From assembly GCF_014054985.1 (NCBI RefSeq), contig NZ_CP059569.1, positions 1,860,001 to 1,924,000 on the forward strand: a stretch of 64,000 nucleotides of DNA, read 5' to 3'. Source of the stretch: Kingella oralis (GTDB lineage: Bacteria; Pseudomonadota; Gammaproteobacteria; Burkholderiales; Neisseriaceae). Made by a program: the position numbers and the translations under genes. Shown here piece after piece: positions 24,839 to 33,185 of the stretch (position 1 is its first letter; each line of letters starts with the position of its first letter). The notes under the pieces are model-generated. The model did no database searches. It was not told where the DNA came from and was given only the letters and a program-made list of their open reading frames with translations.

Positions 24839-26319
24839 CACAACCCCAACTCGCCCCACATCGCATCCACCTTCGCCGCCACATCGGCATCGCGTTCAAT
24901 CACACGCCCCCATTCGCGTTGGGTTTCGCCCGGCCATTTGTTGGTCGCATCCAAGCCCATTTTGCCGCCGAGTCCGCTTACGGGGCTGGCGAAGTCCAAA
25001 TAATCAATCGGCGTGTTTTCCATCAAAACCGTATCGCGCACGGGATCCATACGCGTGGTAACCGCCCAGATGACTTCTTTCCAGTCGCGCACGTTTACGT
25101 CGTCGTCCACCACAATGATGAATTTGGTGTACATAAACTGGCGCAGGAAGCTCCAACAGCCCATCATCACGCGCTTGGCGTGGCCGGCGTATTGTTTTTT
25201 CATGCTCACCACCGCCATGCGGTAGGAGCAGCCTTCGGGTGGCAGGTAGAAATCGGTGATTTCGGGGAACTGTTTTTGCAACAGCGGCACGAACACTTCG
25301 TTTAAGGCCACGCCCAATACGGCGGGTTCGTCGGGCGGTTTGCCGGTGTAGGTGCTGTGGTAAATCGGGTTTTCGCGCATGGTGATGCGCTCAACGGTGA
25401 ACACGGGGAAGTAGTCCTGCTCGTTGTAATAGCCGGTGTGGTCGCCGTAGGGGCCTTCCAGCGCGGTTTCGTCGGGATGAATCACGCCTTCGAGCACGAT
25501 TTCGGCGCGGGCGGGCACTTGCAAATCGCTGCCGATGCATTTCACCAATTCGGTACGCGAGCCGCGCAGCAAGCCGGCGAACTGATATTCGCTCAAAGTG
25601 TCGGGTACGGGCGTAACCGCGCCGAGAATGGTGGCGGGGTCGCAGCCGAGCACCACGGCAACGGGGTAGGGCGCACTGGGGTTTTCTTTGCGGAACGCCT
25701 GATAATCCAGCGCGCCGCCGCGATGGGCGAGCCAGCGCATGATGAGCTTGTTTTTGCCGAGCAGCTGCTGGCGGTAGATGCCGAGATTTTGCCGTTTTTT
25801 GTGCGGCCCGCGCGTTACGGTTAAGCCCCAGGTTACCAGCGGGGCAACGTCTTCAGGCCAGCAATGCTGAATCGGCAGGCGCGTCAAATCCACTTCGCCG
25901 CCCTCCCACACGATTTCTTGGCACGGCGCTTTTTTCACCACGTTCGGCGCCATGCTCCAAATGTCTTTTAACAGCGGCAGTTTGGAGAATGCGTCTTTGA
26001 TGCCCTTGGGCGGCTCGGGTTCTTTCAGGTAGGCCAGCGTCTGCCCGATTTCGCGCAGCTTGGCAACGCTGTCTGCGCCCATGCCCATCGCCACGCGCTC
26101 GGGCGTGCCGAACAGGTTGGCGAGCACGGGAAAATCGTAGCGGCTGCCGTCGGGGCGCACGGCGTGTTCAAACAAGAGCGCCGGCCCTTCGGCGCGCAGC
26201 ACGCGGTCGGCGATTTCGGTCATTTCCAAATGCGGCGAAACGGGCGCGGCGATGCGTTTCAGGCTGCCTTTGGCTTCGAGCATTTGGATAAATTCGCGCA
26301 GGTCGCGGTATTTCATCAT
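24838..26319 (-). CDS. ubiD: 4-hydroxy-3-polyprenylbenzoate decarboxylase UbiD
   Basis: 493 residues from the ATG at 26319, which has AAGGA 5-6 nt upstream. The extra N-terminal stretch in the longer frame is translated uptake sequence. Conserved parts include MKYRDLREFIQMLEAKG, the prFMN region LGCDPATILGAVTPVPDTLSE, and the catalytic segment ALEGPYGDHTGYYNEQDY. It decarboxylates the ubiquinone precursor using prenylated FMN made by UbiX. ubiC lies in the same window, but far away at 51 kb. A 61-residue membrane protein gene overlaps its stop. Confidence 0.95.
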   Translation of the reverse strand: MMKYRDLREFIQMLEAKGSLKRIAAPVSPHLEMTEIADRVLRAEGPALLFEHAVRPDGSRYDFPVLANLFGTPERVAMGMGADSVAKLREIGQTLAYLKEPEPPKGIKDAFSKLPLLKDIWSMAPNVVKKAPCQEIVWEGGEVDLTRLPIQHCWPEDVAPLVTWGLTVTRGPHKKRQNLGIYRQQLLGKNKLIMRWLAHRGGALDYQAFRKENPSAPYPVAVVLGCDPATILGAVTPVPDTLSEYQFAGLLRGSRTELVKCIGSDLQVPARAEIVLEGVIHPDETALEGPYGDHTGYYNEQDYFPVFTVERITMRENPIYHSTYTGKPPDEPAVLGVALNEVFVPLLQKQFPEITDFYLPPEGCSYRMAVVSMKKQYAGHAKRVMMGCWSFLRQFMYTKFIIVVDDDVNVRDWKEVIWAVTTRMDPVRDTVLMENTPIDYLDFASPVSGLGGKMGLDATNKWPGETQREWGRVIERDADVAAKVDAMWGELGL

Positions 26320-26515
26320 CGGTTTCCTTGTGGGTTGATGGGTTTTCAGGCTGCCTAGGGCGGCGGGTTGGGGCAGCCTGAAACGCGCTGGGTTCGTTTT
26401 CAGGCTGCCTTTGGCGCACAACAAAACCGCAGACACGCTAAGCAGCATCTGCGGCTATCTTTTGCCAAAGCAACGCCATGCTGCTTTTCAGGCTGCCTTA
26501 ACAGTGAACCTGTGT

Positions 26516-27052
26516 TTAGAACGGAATATCGTCGTCAATATCGTCCACCGGCGCGGCGGGGGCAACGGGCGCTTGGCGTTGGGTGGGCGCGGCAGGAGGC
26601 GGCGCGTCGTAAGCGGGCTGTTGCGGCGCGTAGGGCTGTTGCGGCTGCGGCGCGTAGTTTTGCTGTGGCGCAGGGGCATAGCCTGCATCGTCGTGATAAC
26701 CGCCGCCTTGCTGATTGCCGCCGCGCGAGCCGAGCATTTTCATTTCGTTGCCGATGATGTCGTATGCCGTGCGCTCTACGCCTTGCTTGTCGGTGTATTT
26801 GCGGCTTTGGATTTTGCCTTCAATATACACTTGGCTGCCTTTTTTTAGGTATTGCCCCGCCACTTCGGCAAGGCGGCGATACAGCGTGATGTTGTGCCAT
26901 TCGGTGCGCTCTTGGCGTTGCCCGCTGTTGCGGTCGTTCCACGATTCGCTGGTGGCAATAGAAAAATTGCACACCGCATCGCCGTTGGGCATATAGCGCA
27001 GCTCGGGGTCGCGCCCCAAGTTGCCAATTAAAATCACTTTGTTCAATGACAT
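26516..27052 (-). CDS. ssb: Single-stranded DNA-binding protein SSB
   Basis: 178 residues. The OB fold spans about residues 1-110 (MSLNKVILIGNLGRDPELRYM, then WHNITLYRRLAEVAGQYLKKGSQVYIEGK). A low-complexity linker rich in Gln, Pro, Ala and Tyr follows, then the acidic tip DDDIPF that docks replication and repair proteins. AGGAGCAAACAA precedes the ATG. Its start overlaps the 3' end of the MFS transporter gene by 10 nt, so the two are in one operon. Confidence 0.96.
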   Translation of the reverse strand: MSLNKVILIGNLGRDPELRYMPNGDAVCNFSIATSESWNDRNSGQRQERTEWHNITLYRRLAEVAGQYLKKGSQVYIEGKIQSRKYTDKQGVERTAYDIIGNEMKMLGSRGGNQQGGGYHDDAGYAPAPQQNYAPQPQQPYAPQQPAYDAPPPAAPTQRQAPVAPAAPVDDIDDDIPF

Positions 27053-28452
27053 TTGTTTGCTCCTGTTAAGATGGTTTGGATGGCGGCTTCGTCAAATCCT
27101 TGCTGCAAGGCTTTGATAAATAAGGTTTGGTTGTCGTGGCTAAACGCGATGCTTTCCACGCCCGCCGTAGTTTGAATGGCAGTTTTCAGGCTGCCCAAAT
27201 CGCCCTGCCACGCAGGGGGGACGGCGAACATGATGTTTTTAACGGGCTTGGGCGCGGGGGCGCGGGCGGCAAGCGCAAACCACGCCATGCCGATTGCGCC
27301 GCAAAAAATAAACACGCCGTTAAAGCCGTATTGCGCGTATAAGCGGCTGCCGATGATGCCGCCCGAAAACACGCCCACCGATTGCAAGGTGTTGTACACA
27401 CCCATCGCCGTGCCTTTAAGGTCGCTGGGCGCGATTTTGGACACCAGCGAGGGCATACTGGCTTCCAAAATATTGAAGCCGATAAAATACACCACCAAGC
27501 TCAGCCCGATGAGCCATGCCGCATTCAGGCTGCCTAATAGCGCGAACTGCGCGGCGGTGGTTAAGCCGATGCCCAGCAAAAACACGAGTTTGAGCTTATT
27601 GCGCGTTTCGCCGATGATGATGGCGGGAATCATCAGCACCAAGCCGATCACGGTGGCGGGCAGATAGATTTGCCAATGGCTGGCTTTGTCCCAGCCTAGA
27701 TTTTTTAACGCAAACGGCAGCGTGGTAAACATCGCCATCAGTCCCGCTTGCAACACAAAAATGCCAAAATTCAACCGCAAAAGCTGTCCATTTTTCAACA
27801 CTTCGCCAATATGCCCCACTTGCAGTTGCGCATCTTCATGCAAACGCGATTGTGCGCTGGTGGGATTGGGCGTGTACCACGCCACCAGCGCAATGCTGGC
27901 AAGGCTCAACGCGCCCATCAGCGCAAACAAGCCGTTCACGCCCAGCCAGCGGCTGAGTATCGGCGACAGCACCAAGCTAACGGAAAAAGTGAGCCCAATA
28001 CTCAATCCAATCAACGACATCGCGCGGGTACGCACTTCTTCGCGGGTTAAATCCGCCAGCAACGCCGTTACCGCCGCGCTCACCGCGCCCGCGCCCTGCA
28101 CCGCCCGCGCCATAATCAGCGTGTGCACATCGGTTGCCATTGCCGCCCAAAAGCTGCCCAGCGCAAACACGCCCATGCCCAGATAAATCACTTTTTTGCG
28201 CCCAATTTTGTCAGACAGCATCCCCAGCGGCAGTTGTAACAAAGCTTGGGTTAAGCCATACATCGCCATCGCCAAGCCCACCATTTTCGGCGCATTGGCG
28301 GCATTTGCCCCCGCCAAATCGTGCGCGTGCAACGCCAACACAGGCAGCACCAGAAACATCCCCAGCATCCGCAAGGCATACACGCCTGCCAAAGACACAG
28401 CGGCGCGCCATTCTTGGGGCAATAGGGCAATTTGGGGAGACTTCGCTTGCAT
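27043..28452 (-). CDS. YajR-like MFS transporter
   Basis: 469 residues from the ATG at 28452. Twelve membrane helices with the MFS motif LGMLSDKIGRKKVIYLGMG in the loop after helix 2 and the motif-B-like MARAVQGAGAVSAAVTALLAD. After helix 12 a soluble domain of about 70 residues (LGSLKTAIQTTAGVESIAFS, DNQTLFIKALQQGFDEA) resembles the ferredoxin-like YAM domain of E. coli YajR. The substrate is unknown; a drug-efflux role is inferred from the family. A -10 on the minus strand is visible at 28531-28536 (TATAAT). The stop overlaps the ssb start. Confidence 0.85.
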   Translation of the reverse strand: MQAKSPQIALLPQEWRAAVSLAGVYALRMLGMFLVLPVLALHAHDLAGANAANAPKMVGLAMAMYGLTQALLQLPLGMLSDKIGRKKVIYLGMGVFALGSFWAAMATDVHTLIMARAVQGAGAVSAAVTALLADLTREEVRTRAMSLIGLSIGLTFSVSLVLSPILSRWLGVNGLFALMGALSLASIALVAWYTPNPTSAQSRLHEDAQLQVGHIGEVLKNGQLLRLNFGIFVLQAGLMAMFTTLPFALKNLGWDKASHWQIYLPATVIGLVLMIPAIIIGETRNKLKLVFLLGIGLTTAAQFALLGSLNAAWLIGLSLVVYFIGFNILEASMPSLVSKIAPSDLKGTAMGVYNTLQSVGVFSGGIIGSRLYAQYGFNGVFIFCGAIGMAWFALAARAPAPKPVKNIMFAVPPAWQGDLGSLKTAIQTTAGVESIAFSHDNQTLFIKALQQGFDEAAIQTILTGANKCH

Positions 28453-28678
28453 GGGGTTTCCGTAAGATTGGAGCAGCCTGCGTCGCAAAGCGAACCGCGG
28501 CGGGCAAAACAGTGGGCAAAAGAAGCGTGGATTATAACATTTTTGCTTTTTCAGGCTGCCTTTTTCGTTAGCCGTCGGGATGACGGGGCAGCCTGAAAAC
28601 GCAGCCGCTTCGTGCCGCGCCAAACGGTTTTTTGCCATGCGGATGGGTTTTTCAGGCTGCCTCGCCCGCCGCATCCGT

Positions 28679-28684
28679 TATAAT
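28679..28684 (+). promoter_or_regulatory. -10 box of the TRIC-type channel gene
   Basis: TATAAT followed by CGCGCCC, 32 bp before the ATG. A DUS in the reverse orientation ends 16 nt upstream. A divergent TATAAT for the MFS gene is at 28531-28536 on the other strand. Confidence 0.45.
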
Positions 28685-28715
28685 CGCGCCCATCTTGTTC
28701 CCCCCGCACGCCGCC

Positions 28716-29372
28716 ATGCCCAATCCCCTGCCCCTACCCGAAATCAAAAACATCATCTACGCGCTGGACATCGTCGGCGTTATCGCCTGCACCATCGCCG
28801 CCACCGTGCTGGCCAAACAGCTCAAATTAGATTTTTGGGGCGCGGTGCTGGTTTCGTTTCTCGGCAGCGTGGGCGGCGGTACTTTGCGCGATTTGCTGAT
28901 TAACCGCCACCCCATTTTCTGGCTGCACGATTTGAACTACCTCTACACCATTTTGCTGCTGAGCACGGTGGTGCAAATGTTTTACGGCTTTTTTGCGCGA
29001 ATTAACCATGTGATTCGCTGGTTTGACGCGCTGGGCTTGGCGGCGTTCACCATCATCGGCGTGGAAGCCGCACTCAGCCGTGGCATGACGGCAACCATCG
29101 CCATTTTGATGGGCGCGTTTACCGCCGTCATCGGCGGCGTGATGCGCGATATTGTGTGCCGCCAAATCCCGCTGGTGCTGCGCCAGGAAATTTACATCAC
29201 CGCGTCGATTATCGGCAGCGGCTATTACCTGCTGATGCTGCAAACGGGCATAAACGCTTGGCTGCGCAGCCTGTCCACCATCGCGCTGATTTTCGCCGTT
29301 CGGATGCTGGCGGTGTATCGCGGCTGGAACCTGCCCGACATCACGCTGCCGTGGTGGCGCGAGCGCGATTAG
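28716..29372 (+). CDS. TRIC-type cation channel / UPF0126 family (YicG/YadS-like)
   Basis: 218 residues with seven hydrophobic segments. The two internal repeats of the UPF0126/TRIC fold each carry the glycine-arginine motif: VGGGTLRDLLINRHP and IGGVMRDIVCRQIPLVL. Prokaryotic members form trimeric potassium-permeable channels. The start at 28716 (MPNPLPLPEIKNII) is preferred over 28632, which lies upstream of the -10 box. The stop codon TAG overlaps the left 73-bp repeat that brackets dedA. Confidence 0.82.
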   Translation: MPNPLPLPEIKNIIYALDIVGVIACTIAATVLAKQLKLDFWGAVLVSFLGSVGGGTLRDLLINRHPIFWLHDLNYLYTILLLSTVVQMFYGFFARINHVIRWFDALGLAAFTIIGVEAALSRGMTATIAILMGAFTAVIGGVMRDIVCRQIPLVLRQEIYITASIIGSGYYLLMLQTGINAWLRSLSTIALIFAVRMLAVYRGWNLPDITLPWWRERD

Positions 29373-29443
29373 GCAGCCTGAAAACATTGTTAGAGGCACG
29401 TTTTAGCTTCGCTAAAACCCGCTTCGCTCGTTTTCAGGCTGCC
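29371..29443. repeat. Left 73-bp inverted repeat bracketing dedA
   Basis: It begins AGGCAGCCTGAAAACATTGT and ends CGTTTTCAGGCTGCC. Its reverse complement recurs at 30120-30192 with 70 of 73 positions identical; the three differences are all transitions. It has an uptake sequence at each end and a TTAGCTTCGCTAA palindrome in the middle. Confidence 0.9.
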
Positions 29444-29490
29444 CTTCCCTTTTCCCCTCTCATCCAACCTTTTTTCAGGCTGCCCTAACC

Positions 29491-30129
29491 ATGCTAGATT
29501 TCATCCTCCACATCGACCAACACCTCATCGCCCTTGCCGCGCAACACGGCATTTGGATTTACGCTATCTTGTTCATCATCGTGTTCTGCGAAACAGGCTT
29601 GGTGGTAACGCCGTTTTTACCAGGGGATTCGCTGCTGTTTGCCGCAGGCGCAGTCGCCGCTGCTTCCGCTGGCGCGTTAAACGTGCACATCATCGTTGCC
29701 GTGCTGCTTGCCGCCGCCGTTTTGGGCGACGCATCCAATTTTGAAATCGGCAAATATTTCGGCGCAAAGCTGTTCTCACGCCCCGATAGCAAAATCTTCA
29801 AGCCTGAATACCTTGCCAAAACCCATGCGTTTTACGAAAAATACGGCGGCAAAACCATCATCCTCGCCCGCTTCGTGCCCATCGTGCGCACCTTCGCCCC
29901 GTTTGTGGCGGGCATGGGCAAAATGCACTACGGGCATTTTTTGCGCTACAACATCGTGGGCGCAATCGCGTGGGTGGTGTCGCTCACCTATCTGGGCTAT
30001 GCCTTCGGCAACGTGCCGTTTATCAAAAACAACTTTGGCGCGCTGGTAATCGGCATCGTGGTTTTTTCCGTCGTCCCCATGGCGATGGAATGGATGCGCG
30101 CCAAGCGAAACAAAAACAAGGCAGCCTGA
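29491..30129 (+). CDS. dedA: DedA family membrane protein
   Basis: 212 residues. Conserved DedA motifs: FIIVFCETGLVVTPFLPGDSLLFAAGA, then LLAAAVLGDASNFEIGKYFG, FYEKYGGKTIILARFVPIVRTFAPFVAGMG and FLRYNIVGAIAWV. The family are undecaprenyl-phosphate or phospholipid flippases and affect envelope integrity. The C-terminus KAA-stop is coded by an uptake sequence that is also part of the right inverted repeat. Gene and spacer are enclosed by 73-bp inverted repeats, and the segment between them (29444-30119) holds nothing else. Confidence 0.88.
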   Translation: MLDFILHIDQHLIALAAQHGIWIYAILFIIVFCETGLVVTPFLPGDSLLFAAGAVAAASAGALNVHIIVAVLLAAAVLGDASNFEIGKYFGAKLFSRPDSKIFKPEYLAKTHAFYEKYGGKTIILARFVPIVRTFAPFVAGMGKMHYGHFLRYNIVGAIAWVVSLTYLGYAFGNVPFIKNNFGALVIGIVVFSVVPMAMEWMRAKRNKNKAA

Positions 30130-30192
30130 AAACAAGCGAAGCGGGTTTCAGCGAAGCTAAAACGTGTCTCTAACAATGTTTTCAGGCTGCCT
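30120..30192. repeat. Right 73-bp inverted repeat bracketing dedA
   Basis: Reverse complement of 29371-29443 (70/73). It overlaps the last codons and stop of dedA. Confidence 0.9.
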
Positions 30193-30228
30193 GCTCCGCG
30201 CAACACCGCCCGCCCACAAGGACACCCC

Positions 30229-30831
30229 ATGCCCCAACTCTACCTCGCCTCCAACAGCCCACGCCGCCGCGAAATCCTGCAAAATCTCGGCTACACCATC
30301 CACAACATCGCCGCCGAAATCGACGAAACCCCGCGCCCCAACGAACCCGCGCACGACTATGTGCTGCGCCTTGCCGTCGCCAAAAACCGCGCCGCCCGCC
30401 AAGCCCACCCGCACGCGCGGCAGTTCCCCATTATCAGCGCCGACACCAGCGTGGTGCATCGCGGCGCAATCCTCGGCAAGCCCGCCTTGCCCGAACACGC
30501 CGCCGCCATGCTGCGCGAGCTATCGGGCGACACGCACCAAGTGCTCACCGCCGTGTGCGTGTCGTTCGGCGAACACGAACACGCCTGCGTGCAGCAAAAC
30601 AACGTGCAGTTCTGCCCGCTGGGCGACGCGCAAATCGCCGCCTACATCGCCACGGGCGAGCCGCTGGACAAAGCGGGCGCATACGGCATCCAAGGCATCG
30701 GCGGCGTGTTTGTGCAGCATTTGGCAGGCAGCTTCACCGGCGTGATGGGCTTGCCCGTGTTTGAAACCATCGCCCTGTTGCAACGCTGCGGCGCGGCTGT
30801 GCCACCGTTTCAGGCTGCCTCATGCGCCTAA
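30229..30831 (+). CDS. maf: Maf-type nucleoside triphosphate pyrophosphatase
   Basis: 200 residues. The signature LYLASNSPRRREILQNLG opens the protein, and catalytic/metal residues appear in PIISADTSVVHRG (Asp near 71) and LGKPALPEHAAAMLRELSG. AGAYGIQGIGGVFVQHLAGSFTGVMGLP completes the YhdE-type (dTTP/UTP-preferring) pattern. It removes non-canonical or excess nucleotides. Unlike most of the family it has an extra C-terminal stretch ending FQAASCA, coded by an uptake sequence. ACAAGGACACCCC precedes the ATG. Confidence 0.9.
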   Translation: MPQLYLASNSPRRREILQNLGYTIHNIAAEIDETPRPNEPAHDYVLRLAVAKNRAARQAHPHARQFPIISADTSVVHRGAILGKPALPEHAAAMLRELSGDTHQVLTAVCVSFGEHEHACVQQNNVQFCPLGDAQIAAYIATGEPLDKAGAYGIQGIGGVFVQHLAGSFTGVMGLPVFETIALLQRCGAAVPPFQAASCA

Positions 30832-30886
30832 TTGCCATTTCAGGCTGCCTCAACTTCGCTTCCATCCTACCAACCAAGGAGTGCCC

Positions 30887-31540
30887 ATGAAACTCAATCT
30901 GATTGCCCCCATCCTGCTCGCGCTCGCGCTCACCGCTTGCGATGTTCGCATGGGCAACAACACCGATTCTGCCCCAGCCGTTGTCACCAGCCAAAGCGAT
31001 GTGTTGCAGCAAATCCAAATCGGCAGCACCACAGTTGAACAGTTGAAAAAACTTTATCCCGATGTCCTGCAAAGCGACAGCGGCTATTTAACCTATGGCA
31101 ACCGCAGCATCACCGTTGAATCAGGCGACATCGCCGTCTATATGCGCGACATCAAAGGCAACGTGCCACAGCAAATGTTTATGTTTGATAACGACAGCAA
31201 AGTGTTGCAATCCATCTTATTCTTGCGCACCGACCTCAATTTTGACGCACTATTAGGCAGCCTGAAAACCGCAGGCTTCGCCCCCTACCCCGATTTAACC
31301 GCCGATGAATTTGCCATTTTGCAAATCGATCCCAGCCAAACCCCCGAAAGCCGCAAACAAGGCATGCAACAAGCAGGCATCCTGCTATTTAAAAAAGGCA
31401 CACTGCTTGCGCTCGCCATCCCCGCCCAAGCCAACACAAGAAACAAAATCCCCGCCTTAATCATCATCAACCTCGCCTACGCCCCCGAACACCGCGCCAA
31501 ATGGGAGAAACATCAATCCAGCGCATCGCCAGCGAAATAG
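30887..31540 (+). CDS. Predicted lipoprotein, function unknown
   Basis: 217 residues from the ATG at 30887 (AAGGAG upstream). The signal peptide MKLNLIAPILLALALTAC has a lipobox LTAC with Cys at 18. The mature domain has IQIGSTTVEQLKKLYPDVLQS, similar in style to BamE/SmpA-like modules (IQ-G-T---V---LG-P), then a beta-rich part (YLTYGNRSITVESGDIAVYM). I cannot name the family. An uptake sequence is translated inside it as LGSLKTAGF. A DUS pair after the stop (31547-31583) may act as terminator. Confidence 0.65.
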   Translation: MKLNLIAPILLALALTACDVRMGNNTDSAPAVVTSQSDVLQQIQIGSTTVEQLKKLYPDVLQSDSGYLTYGNRSITVESGDIAVYMRDIKGNVPQQMFMFDNDSKVLQSILFLRTDLNFDALLGSLKTAGFAPYPDLTADEFAILQIDPSQTPESRKQGMQQAGILLFKKGTLLALAIPAQANTRNKIPALIIINLAYAPEHRAKWEKHQSSASPAK

Positions 31541-31890
31541 TTTTCAGGCTGCCTCAACGCGGGCGCACTATGAGGCAGCCTGAAAACCATCCCCGCGCCT
31601 CTACGGCTTGCTTGCAAGCCGTGCTCTTGCATCCTATTGAATGGCGTGGAGCAATTAAAGCAGACTCATCATTCGCCACGGCTTCAAAACAGCTTTTCAG
31701 GCTGCCTCTGGCGTGCGCCAATCAACCAACCAACGGCTGAACCCACATCCCAAAGTTCAGTCGTTTTAGCATTTGAAAAAATATGAAAACACTCACCCGC
31801 CCTACTAGACAAACATAAACACTAAATTTATGATGCCGCCCGTTGCAAATCCTTGCAGCAATCAACCCATTTTTCCGCAAAGGACAAAAT
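31541..31890. other. Intergenic region between the lipoprotein gene and acp
   Basis: No gene is apparent. It contains a DUS inverted pair (31547-31583), a 9-bp-stem hairpin ACGGCTTGC-TT-GCAAGCCGT at 31603-31622, one further DUS near 31696-31709, and an AT-rich stretch before the acp ribosome binding site. Confidence 0.55.
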
Positions 31891-32274
31891 ATGAACATCG
31901 CAAAAACTTTGAGCATTTTGGCTTTAACCGTTATCGCAGGCAGCGCAATCGCCGCCCCACGCGGTCCGATTAACGCGAAAAAAATCACCAGCACACAAAC
32001 CGTAAACTACACTTGCCAACAAGGTCGCGTTGCCGTGAAATACAACTTTAACGGCGCAGGCATTCCTGTTACTGCCGCCGCTAAATTGAACGGCGCAACC
32101 CGCGTGATGCAATACGATTTGAACAAATCCGACAACGTGGACACCATTTTCGGCGGTCGTGGCTACGGCATCAGCATGGAAATGCTCACCAGCAAAAACG
32201 CACGCAAAGCCAACATCGCCACCATCACTTCGCCCAACGATGAAATCTTGTTTAAAGATTGCGCCCCACGCTAA
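31891..32274 (+). CDS. acp: Adhesin complex protein Acp homologue (lysozyme-inhibitor fold)
   Basis: 127 residues from the ATG at 31891, with AAAGGA upstream. A cleavable signal peptide (MNIAKTLSILALTVIAGSAIAA) is followed by a small domain with exactly two cysteines, in VNYTCQQGRVAVKYNF and the C-terminal LFKDCAPR. The spacing and the phrases KLNGATRVMQYDLNKSDNVDTIFGG match the Neisseria adhesin complex protein, a MliC-like C-type lysozyme inhibitor and adhesin at the surface. The Cys pair would form the conserved disulfide. It is a single gene with a terminator at 32299-32332. Confidence 0.82.
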   Translation: MNIAKTLSILALTVIAGSAIAAPRGPINAKKITSTQTVNYTCQQGRVAVKYNFNGAGIPVTAAAKLNGATRVMQYDLNKSDNVDTIFGGRGYGISMEMLTSKNARKANIATITSPNDEILFKDCAPR

Positions 32275-32298
32275 TTTTCAGGCAGCCTGAAAATGCAA

Positions 32299-32332
32299 AA
32301 CACGCCCGCAGAGCTTTGCGAGCGTGTTTTTT
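32299..32332. terminator. Bidirectional terminator between acp and the His-rich gene
   Basis: AACACGC at 32299-32305 pairs with GCGTGTT (32322-32328), with an inner CGC/GCG, followed by T residues on the plus strand and preceded by A residues for the minus strand. Confidence 0.65.
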
Positions 32333-32352
32333 ATTGCGCGATTATTTCACGA

Positions 32353-32691
32353 TTATTTGACGATTTGCACAGGGCCGTGGTCATCGCAATGGTCGCCGTG
32401 TTGATGATGCAAACGACCGTTTACCAAGTAATCCACATGGTCGCCGTGTGGCACGGCTTCGTGTCCGCAGCCTGCGCCGTGGCGGTGTTCGCCGCAAGTG
32501 TGCACGGGGTGGCAGCCGTCTGGGTTGGCATCGTTTACTTCCAAGCGGTGTTCATCATAATGCTCGGCGTGGGCGTGGTGCAGATGCCCATCGTGCAGGT
32601 AATCCACATGGTCGCCATGTTGGATGGCGGTGTGTCCGCAGTTTGCGCCGTGGGCGTGGGTGTGGTTTGCGTGTGTTTGACAATCGGTCAT
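32353..32691 (-). CDS. Histidine-rich two-repeat metal-binding protein
   Basis: 112 residues, about a quarter histidine. Two copies of one unit stand in tandem: HGANCGHTAIQHGDHVDYLHDGHLHHAHAEHYDEH, split here as HGANCGHTAIQHGD / HVDYLHDGHLHHAHAEH (about 14-48), and GAGCGHEAVPHGD / HVDYLVNGRLHHQHGDH (about 72-104). Each has one conserved Cys and an identical HGDHVDYL core. No signal peptide, so likely cytoplasmic. Zinc or nickel storage is inferred from composition. Similar His-rich proteins are known to me but often misnamed. CAGGAGCATAC precedes the ATG, and a good promoter lies at 32738-32766. Confidence 0.7.
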   Translation of the reverse strand: MTDCQTHANHTHAHGANCGHTAIQHGDHVDYLHDGHLHHAHAEHYDEHRLEVNDANPDGCHPVHTCGEHRHGAGCGHEAVPHGDHVDYLVNGRLHHQHGDHCDDHGPVQIVK

Positions 32692-32737
32692 TTTTGTATG
32701 CTCCTGTATAGGGTTGTGGAAAATTTACTGCAGACGC

Positions 32738-32766
32738 ATTGTAAACGTTTGGCGAAGCGAAATCAA
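32738..32766 (-). promoter_or_regulatory. Promoter of the His-rich protein gene
   Basis: On the minus strand TTGATT (32761-32766), 17-bp spacer, TACAAT (32738-32743). The start codon is about 47 bp further on. Confidence 0.6.
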
Positions 32767-32852
32767 TAACTCGTTGAAATTTCATGGTTTTATTCTGATA
32801 TAGCGTAACGGATTGTAAAGACTAGTGCGGTGGCATTTTGTTGGCACGCGTT

Positions 32853-33047
32853 TCAGGCTGCCTCAACCAAAACAAAGCAGGACGATTCAAACGAACCGTC
32901 CTGCCATTTTTTTGCTTGCTGTCTGTTGTAGCTGCCTTTGCCTTTTTTGTTGCGCTCTACCTTGTGGCGGAAGAGGTTGGATTTGACTAGGGCTTTTAAG
33001 GCGTTGTCTTGGATTGCGCCTTTGTTGAGTTGAACTTTTCGGCTCAT
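32853..33047 (-). CDS. arfA: Alternative ribosome-rescue factor ArfA
   Basis: 64 residues. MSRKVQLNKGAIQDNALKAL followed by LFRHKVERNKKGKGSYNRQ is the ArfA signature; the KGKGSY motif enters the empty mRNA channel of stalled ribosomes and recruits release factor 2. AAGGAAACCCAACC precedes the ATG. A strong hairpin sits inside the 3' part of the reading frame, which in known arfA genes causes truncated, non-stop mRNA so that ArfA is only made when tmRNA is limiting. The full-length tail (SSCFVLVEAA) is hydrophobic and its stop is from an uptake sequence. Confidence 0.88.
   Translation of the reverse strand: MSRKVQLNKGAIQDNALKALVKSNLFRHKVERNKKGKGSYNRQQAKKWQDGSFESSCFVLVEAA
32877..32904 (-). promoter_or_regulatory. 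Hairpin within arfA coding region
   Basis: GCAGGACG at one side and CGTCCTGC at the other form an 8-bp stem, extended by a G.T wobble and TTC/GAA around a GTTT loop. It codes for about residues 49-57 of ArfA. Known arfA genes carry an RNase III site or terminator in this place. Confidence 0.75.
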
Positions 33048-33185
33048 GGTTGGGTTTCCTTATAGGGTTGGTTAAGTGTACGGTTGAGGCAGCCTGAAAA
33101 CGGTAAAACAGGTTTTCAGGCTGCCTTTGTGGTGGTCAATATCTGAATAGAAGCGTGGCAAAGTCTCACGCCCTACATTGGATAT

